Below, in pieces: positions 58,922-64,000 of a DNA stretch of 64,000 nt (the first letter of the stretch is position 1; every line of letters starts with the position of its first letter). Made by a program: the position numbers and the translations under genes. The stretch covers positions 186,001 to 250,000 of the forward strand of contig CAWJCU010000003.1 of assembly GCA_963841455.1 (NCBI GenBank), written 5' to 3'. This DNA comes from JAWVFM01 sp963841455. GTDB lineage: Bacteria > Actinomycetota > Thermoleophilia > Solirubrobacterales > 70-9. Under the pieces are notes generated by a model. The model saw only the letters and a program-made list of their open reading frames with translations. It made no database searches and was not told the DNA's origin.

Positions 58922-59375
58922 GGCTCCGGCACGCCGCCGGCGCCACCCTCTTCGCAGTTCTCACCGCGGCCTCGCTCGCCGTCGCCGCGATCGTCCTCCA
59001 CGCGAAGACGTCGAACCTCGAGCTCGAGGTGAAGACGCTCACCCGGTGCTTCGAGCCCGCGCACAGGGCCCGCTCGCCGAGAAACCCTGCCAGGTGCGCC
59101 CGGGGCGCAGCGCGCCCAAGGTCGCTCGCTTCTCGTTCTACGTGCGCGACTCCGTGCCGTCGGCGACGGTGGAGCTTCTCGGCGCCGACCCGCGCCACCA
59201 CCGGACGTTCCTCCGGGGCAGGCCGCTCGTGGCCGGCCGGGTCTACTCCTTCATCTGGACTGGCCGCGCGGATGGCGGGAAACGCGCGCCCGCAGGGAAG
59301 TACCGCGTCCGCGTCGATATGCCGGACCTCGGGCGAAACATCATCTATCCGCCTCCGATTCGCCTGGTGCGCTGA
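58918..59375 (+). CDS. Small exported FlgD/Ig-like protein (frame-interrupted)
   Basis: About 152 residues beginning with TTG at 58918: a signal peptide (LFAVLTAASLAVAAIVLHA) and a short basic linker; after a break near 59065 a second frame contains KVARFSFYVRDSVPSATVELLG, GRVYSFIWTGRADGGKRAPAGKYRVRVDMPD. The last segment resembles the FlgD Ig-like repeat (strand-turn-strand with G-K-Y-x-x-x-V). It lies between LytR_C and a polysaccharide ligase, so a surface role is likely but unproven. Confidence 0.6.
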
Positions 59376-60879
59376 TGGCGTCCGCGGGCCAGCTCGTCGG
59401 CATCTTCATCGCCTGCGGCGCGGCGGCGGCCGCGCTCCTGACGCCGAACCCGCGGTGGCGGTACCGGGCCATCGCGATCGCCCTGATGGCGGCGGTGGCT
59501 CTGATCTTCGGCCAGGTCTGGAACACACCCCGGTTCGCGGACCTCCGCGGGAGCCCGGCCGAGGCCGCCGCCGTCGTGGTCGGGGCGGCTGTGCTCGTGA
59601 TCCTGCTGGCGTGGGTCTTCCACCGCTGGCGCTGGGCGTTCCCGCTCTGCGCGTTCGCGGTGATCGGGCTTCGGGTCTCGATCACGGTCGGCGGGCAGAG
59701 CTCGAGCCTTCTGATCCCGCTCTACGGCGTCACGGCGTCCGCCGCGCTCGCCATGGGCGCGGTCGCCTGGCGGCGCGGCCCGGACCCCACGATGGCGATC
59801 TCCGACGCCGGGCGCTGGCGCGGCCTTGCGCTCCCGTGGCTTCCCCGAATTCTGGCGGCCTACCTCGTCCTCTACGCGCTTCAGGCCACGTACTCCGAGG
59901 ACCCGTCGAACGCGGTCGAGAATGCCGCCTTCTTCCTCGTGCCCTTCGCGGTGCTCTTCGTCCTCCTCATCGAGGTCAAGTGGACGCCGTGGCTCCTGGC
60001 GAGGGTCCTGGCGGTCACCGCGGCCGTCGCCCTCGCCCTCGTCGCCCTCGCGATCGGCGAGTACGCCAGCAGGCATCTCATCCTCAACCCGGACCTGGTG
60101 CAGGAGAACGCGATCCACCTCTACTACCGGGTTAACTCGCTCTTCCGCGATCCGAACGTGTTCGGCCGCTACGTCGCGCTCGCGATGGTCGCCCTGGGCG
60201 ACCTACCTGGCCTGGGAACGGCGCGCGCGCCTGGGCATGGGGAACGGCGCTTCTCTTCGGCGTCCTGCTGGCCGGGCTGGCGTTCAGCTTCTCGCTCACG
60301 AGCTTCGCCGCCCTTCTCGCCGGGCTGCTCGTCGTCGTCTGGAAGCGTTTCGGGCTCGCGTGGGGCGCGGGCGCGCTCGTGGCGATGGCCCTGGCCGGAG
60401 GCCTCTTCCTCGTGGCCTCGGGGACGGGCGGTGCCGACCTCTCGAACCAGAAGGACGTGAACAGCACCGTCAGCGGCCGCGTCCCACTCGTGAGCGGCGG
60501 CCTGCGCCTCGCACGCGCACATGCCGTCTGGGGATGGGGGTCGGGCTCGTTCGGCGCCGCCTTCTCCCGCCACATCCAGCGCGCGAAGACCACGGCATCC
60601 CACTCCGAGCCGATCACCGTCGCCGCCGAGCAGGGTGCGATCGGCCTCCTCGTCTACGCCGCGCTGATCGTCGCCTCGCTCCTCGTCCTTCTCGGCGGCC
60701 CGATGCGCGCTTCGCCGGCCCGCGTCGCGGTGGGCGCCTGTTACGTCGCCCTCATCGTCCACAGCCTCGGCTACGCCGACTTCGCGACCGATCCGGCGAG
60801 CTGGGCGCTGCTGGCGGTCGGCCTCGCTCTCGCCAGGTCGCAGCTGCGCGCTGACGCTCCCTCGCCGGCCGGAGCCTGA
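59375..60879 (+). CDS. O-antigen ligase/polymerase-type membrane protein (frame-interrupted)
   Basis: About 500 residues with ten or more hydrophobic segments from ATG at 59375. Conserved pattern of the Wzy/WaaL family: RVNSLFRDPNVFGRYVALAM (N/P-x-D-P-N-V-F), SLTSFAALLAGLLVVVWKR, SGRVPLVSGGLRLARAHAVWGWGSGSFGAAF and SHSEPITVAAEQGAIGLLVYAAL (H-x-E-P-x-x-x-x-x-E-G). A break lies near 60205-60245. The family polymerises or ligates lipid-linked polysaccharide. Starts by TGATG overlap with the previous gene. Confidence 0.85.
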
Positions 60880-62434
60880 TGTTCAACTACCTGCGCCGCC
60901 TTGCCACCACGGGCGCGGCCTACACGGCCTCGAGCGTCGTCTCGAAGCTCCTCGCGGTCTTCCTCCTGCCGCTCTACACGCGCTACCTCTCGCCCACCGA
61001 GTACGGCGCGGCCGAGGTGCTGCTCTCGGGTGTCATCGCGGCCAGCATCGTCATCCGGTTCGGGATGATCGAGGCGATCCTGCGCTTCTACTACCTACCC
61101 GACGTCTCGCGCGACGCCGTGGTGGGAACGGGGTTCGCGGCGCTGCTGTGGACCGCCACCGCCGGCGCGGCGGTGGGCCTCGCTCTCGCCGAGCCGATCT
61201 CGCAGGTTCTGCTCGGACACGCGGACGCGGGCCTGGTGCGGATCGCGATCGGAGGCCTGTGGGCGCTGACGCTGTGGGAGTACGTGCTTGCGCTTCTGCG
61301 CCTCGAGGAGCGCGCCCGCGCGTACTTCGCGATCACGGTCGCGAACGTGCTGGTGACGATCCCGCTCACCGTGCTGCTCGTGGTCGTGCTCGGCGACGGC
61401 GCCGAGGGCCTGCTGATCGCCACCTACGCCACGGTCCTTCCCGTTCATCGCCCTCCGCCTGTGGGAGGAGCGCCGGCGGCTGCCGCCTCCTCCCCGATCG
61501 CCCCCTGCTTCGGCGGATGACCCGCTTCGGGCTGCCGACGATGCCCGCGGAGCTCTCGCTCTACTCCCTCAACTTCATCGATCGCATCGTGTTGGCGAGG
61601 ACGGCGGGCCTCGCGGCGGCGGGGCTCTACGCCCTCGCAGTGAAGTTCGCTCAGGGGATGAACGTGATCGCGCGCGCGTTCCAGCTCGCCTGGCCGCCGC
61701 TCGCCTACTCGATCAAGGATGACGACGAGGCCCGCGTGGCCTACGCGCTGGTCTTCACATGGTTCACGGCCGTGTGCGCGTTCGCGGTCGCCGGCTTCTG
61801 GCTGCTCGGCCCCTGGATCGTCCGCCTCCTCGCCGCCCCGGATTTCTTCGGCGCCCATCGTGCGCTGCCGCTTCTGGCCACCGGCATCGCGCTGTACGCC
61901 CTGTACCTGGTGCAGGTTGATCATCCTCGGCCGCACTGGCCGCACCGAGCTGAGCTTTCCGGCGACGGTCGCCGGCACGATCGTCAACGTCGTGCTGAAC
62001 CTCGCGCTCGTTCCCTCGATGGGAATCGTCGGCGCCGGCATCGCGCTCGTCGCCTCCTACCTCCTCATCCTCGCGATCACCTACGTGCTGACGCAGCGCC
62101 TGTTCGCGGTTCCGTATGAGTGGCGCCGACTGGCGCTCGTCGGTCGGGCCTCGCCGGCGGCGGTGTCGGCGGCGGGCGTCCTTGGGCTTCCCGGATCACG
62201 GCATCGCGGGCCTCGGCCCGCGGGTGATCCTCTGGATCGCCTTCCCGGCGCTGCTCGCCGCCGCCGGGTTCCTGACCGCCGAGGAGCGCCGCGAGCTCCG
62301 GGCGTTGCTGCGCCCCCGGGCGGTGCTCCGAAGGCTTCGCGCGCTGCGGGGCCGCCCGGCGCCGGAGGGCGCCTCGCCTCCCTACGGGCGGCGAGGTCTA
62401 CGAGGTCGCGATCCGCGACGAGGACTCGCGCTAG
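60879..62434 (+). CDS. Wzx-like polysaccharide flippase (MOP/MATE superfamily; frame-interrupted)
   Basis: About 515 residues with many hydrophobic spans. N-terminus in one frame: GAAYTASSVVSKLLAVFLLPLYTRYLSPTEYGAAEVLL (the family opening), then from 61440 another frame: MTRFGLPTMPAELSLYSLNFIDRIVLARTAGLAAAGLYALAVKFAQGMN, another near 61910 (LSFPATVAGTIVNVVLNLALVPSMGIVGAGIALVASYL) and a last near 62190. Breaks near 61440, 61915, 62190 and 62385. The protein is otherwise complete and transports lipid-linked sugars across the membrane. Confidence 0.85.
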
Positions 62435-62449
62435 TCAAACTGCGGCACC

Positions 62450-62807
62450 GTGGCGAAGCGCAGGCGGCCCCGCAAGCAGGCCGAGAAGGCGCCGACGAGC
62501 GAGTACACCGACGGCGAGGGAAACGTCCTCGAGCTTCGGCAGTCGCTGAGCTCAGGGACGGTCCGGAAGATCGTCCGGCTCTCGGGCCGGGGAGGAGTCC
62601 ACGGCCGAGGACGTCTGGCAGCGAAGGGAGGAGATGCTCTTCGAGCGGCTCGCCGTCAGGTGGGAGATCGCCGGGCTCCCGCTCGACGACCAGAAGATGC
62701 TGCTCGGCCGCTACCGGATGGCGGGCTCCGAGGAGCGGCAGTGGGTGCAGCGCACGATCTCGGCCCACCTCGAGCGCTTCATCCCGGAGCTCGCGGACCG
62801 CGACTAG
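62450..62807 (+). CDS. Conserved hypothetical protein (frame-interrupted)
   Basis: About 118 residues from GTG at 62450. The first frame reads KRRRPRKQAEKAPTSEYTDG, EGNVLELRQSLSSGTVRKI; after a break near 62590 the second frame reads STAEDVWQRREEMLFERLAVRWEIAGLPL, YRMAGSEERQWVQRTISAHLERFIPEL. A basic N-terminus and helical C-terminus are visible. I do not recognise a family. It lies between the flippase and a convergent glycosyltransferase. Confidence 0.55.
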
Positions 62808-63767
62808 CGGCCCGCTCGCGCGGCGACGGCCCGCTGGCTCGTGAGGCGGCGGTTGTACGCCTCGGCGGCCTCCGCCATCCCCTCGCCGCCGCCGCGTGGG
62901 CGCAGCGCGCGCCGTGCGTGGAGCCAGAAGTAGGCGGGGCTCCGGCCTCCGATGAAGATCGCGCCGACCGCCCTCGGCACGTAGGACCACGCCCAGAGCA
63001 CCCGGCAGGCGAGCGCCACGGGCGCGGAGTGGTGCTTTCGCATGTACTGGTCGCGGCTGCGGTGGAACTGCACCACGCGGCGCGCGCTGCCGGCGCGGTC
63101 GGTGGCGAGCTGCTCGTGGTGGACGGCCCGCGCGGCAGGGACATGGAGGATCCGCCAGCCGGCGTCGTGAAGGCGCTTTTGGAAGTCGACCTCCTCCGAG
63201 TAGAGGAAGAAGTCAGGGTCGTAGTAGCCGACCTCGACCGCTGACCCGCGGCGCACGAGCATGGCCGCCGACTGCACCCAGCCCACCTCGCGCACCTCGT
63301 CGCCGTGGCCGCTCTGCGGTGACGAGGCGCCGGTGCAGGAAGAGGGCCTGGGCGAGGGCGGCGCCAAGGGACGGGAAGCGCCACGCGCACGGGATCGGCT
63401 CGCCGTCGGGGTCGAGGAGCTGCGCGCCGGCGATCGCCGCCTCGGGATCGCCCCGAAGCGCCTCGAGGAGCGCCGCAGCTGCACCGGGCTGGATCTCGGA
63501 GTCCTCGTTCAGGAGCAGGCAGAACTCGCCGCTCGCCTCCCGCAGGACGAGCGAGTTGTTCTCGGCCAGGCCGGCGCGTCGGTCGCGCGCGACAAGGCGG
63601 ACGCCGGCCTGGGCGCGCACCGCGTCGGCCGAGCCGTCGGCGGAGGCGTTGTCGAGCACGATCACCTCGTGCTCGATCTCGGCCGGATGGGTACGCCGAA
63701 TCGCGTCGAGGCACGCGAGCAGGTGCTCGCGCGCGTTGGTGTTGACCACGCAATAGGAGAGCTCCAC
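62804..63767 (-). CDS. Glycosyltransferase family 2 (rhamnosyltransferase-like; frame-interrupted)
   Basis: About 320 residues from GTG at 63767. GT-A fold landmarks: LSYCVVNTNAREHLLACLDAI, VIVLDNASADGSADAV, VARDRRAGLAENNSLVLR, LLNEDSEIQPGAAAALLEAL, and after a break near 63315: GYYDPDFFLYSEEVDFQKRLHDAGWRILHVP, followed by a conserved H-x-x-S-x-R-x-x-x-R-K-H. This is the WbbL/rhamnosyltransferase pattern. It adds a sugar to surface polysaccharide or lipid-linked wall precursors. Confidence 0.88.
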
Positions 63768-63784
63768 CGCGAGAATCCTTGCCG

Positions 63785-64000
63785 ATGCGTATCGCGCTCG
63801 TCGATCCGCCGGCCTACACGCCGCCCTACGACCGCTCCCTGGCGGGCGCGCTGGCGCGCGCCGGCGCGGACGTGGAGCTCCTCACGAGCCACTTCGTTCA
63901 TGGCCCCGTGCCGCCGGCCGAGGGGTACCGCGTGACCGATGCGTTCTACCGCCGGTCCGTCGGAGCGCATGGACCAGCGCGGGCGCCGCGCCGTGAAGGG
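63785..64000 (+). CDS. N-terminal fragment of a glycosyltransferase (runs off the window)
   Basis: 72 codons from ATG at 63785 to the window end: MRIALVDPPAYTPPYDRSLA then GALARAGADVELLTSHFVHGP, with the opening strand-loop of GT-B enzymes (family 4). The fragment is too short for secure classification. Divergent from the GT2 gene with 17 nt between starts, and part of the polysaccharide locus. Confidence 0.6.
   Translation, partial: MRIALVDPPAYTPPYDRSLAGALARAGADVELLTSHFVHGPVPPAEGYRVTDAFYRRSVGAHGPARAPRREG

Overview
The window is high-GC, densely packed actinobacterial chromosome. Gene content and protein style suggest the class Thermoleophilia (Solirubrobacterales/Gaiellales type), but this is inferred from general features (FHA/PknB/PstP/FtsW/PBP cluster, long-insert GyrB, YidC and KhpB next to the origin genes) and not from a marker phylogeny. 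No mobile elements, CRISPR arrays or rRNA genes are visible; one tRNA-Ile(GAT) is present. Many genes overlap by 1-4 nt (ATGA, GTGA, TTGA, TGATG), so translation is probably coupled through much of the window.

Layout. 1-2 kb: tetrapyrrole genes (fused siroheme decarboxylase AhbAB and hemB). 2-4.2 kb: an ABC-2 exporter. 4.3-5.7 kb: a reductase and a YmdB-type phosphodiesterase. 5.7-9.8 kb (minus): a four-gene envelope cassette (membrane protein, GtrA, alkaline-phosphatase-fold enzyme, polytopic protein). 9.9-12.1 kb: a large secreted esterase. 12.2-14.5 kb: PLP aminotransferase plus a first D-Ala-D-Ala-ligase-family enzyme. 14.5-19.4 kb: TetR/cupin pair, permease/desaturase pair, bifunctional nuclease, SRPBCC and a small membrane protein. 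19.6-34.8 kb: the chromosome-origin neighbourhood, with parB-parA-rsmG-khpB-yidC-yidD-rnpA-rpmH leftward and dnaA-dnaN-recF-dciA-gyrB-gyrA rightward. 34.8-37.4 kb: HNH nuclease, pheA and an anchored protein. 37.5-49.2 kb: a signalling and cell-wall locus (membrane kinase, fhaA, fhaB, pstP, ftsW/rodA, pbpA, PASTA-kinase pknB, second ddl, facing a further kinase with an extracellular beta-rich domain). 49.2-53.8 kb: DJ-1/PfpI protein, purM, acetate transporter and acetyl-CoA synthetase. 53.8-64 kb: uppP, DedA and a cell-surface polysaccharide locus (CapD/WbpM-type dehydratase, two LytR_C proteins, ligase/polymerase, Wzx-like flippase, glycosyltransferases).

How the genes fit together. The 37.5-47.6 kb block joins a phosphorylation circuit (PknB, PstP, FhaA/B) to elongation/division enzymes (FtsW/RodA, PBP) and to precursor supply (Ddl), while uppP and the polysaccharide genes at the right end share the undecaprenyl-phosphate carrier.

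Important caveat: at least fifteen genes, including essential ones (dnaN, parA, parB, yidD, ftsW/rodA), are interrupted by single-base frame changes while protein similarity continues in the next frame. Essential genes cannot all be broken, so these are most likely indel errors in the assembly and not pseudogenes. They are annotated as whole genes with the approximate break points. The most interesting biology seen is a YidC insertase with a pre-peptidase-C-like beta domain between its first two membrane segments, the lack of ordinary DnaA boxes combined with an altered DnaA recognition motif, and the Ddl gene built into the PknB operon.
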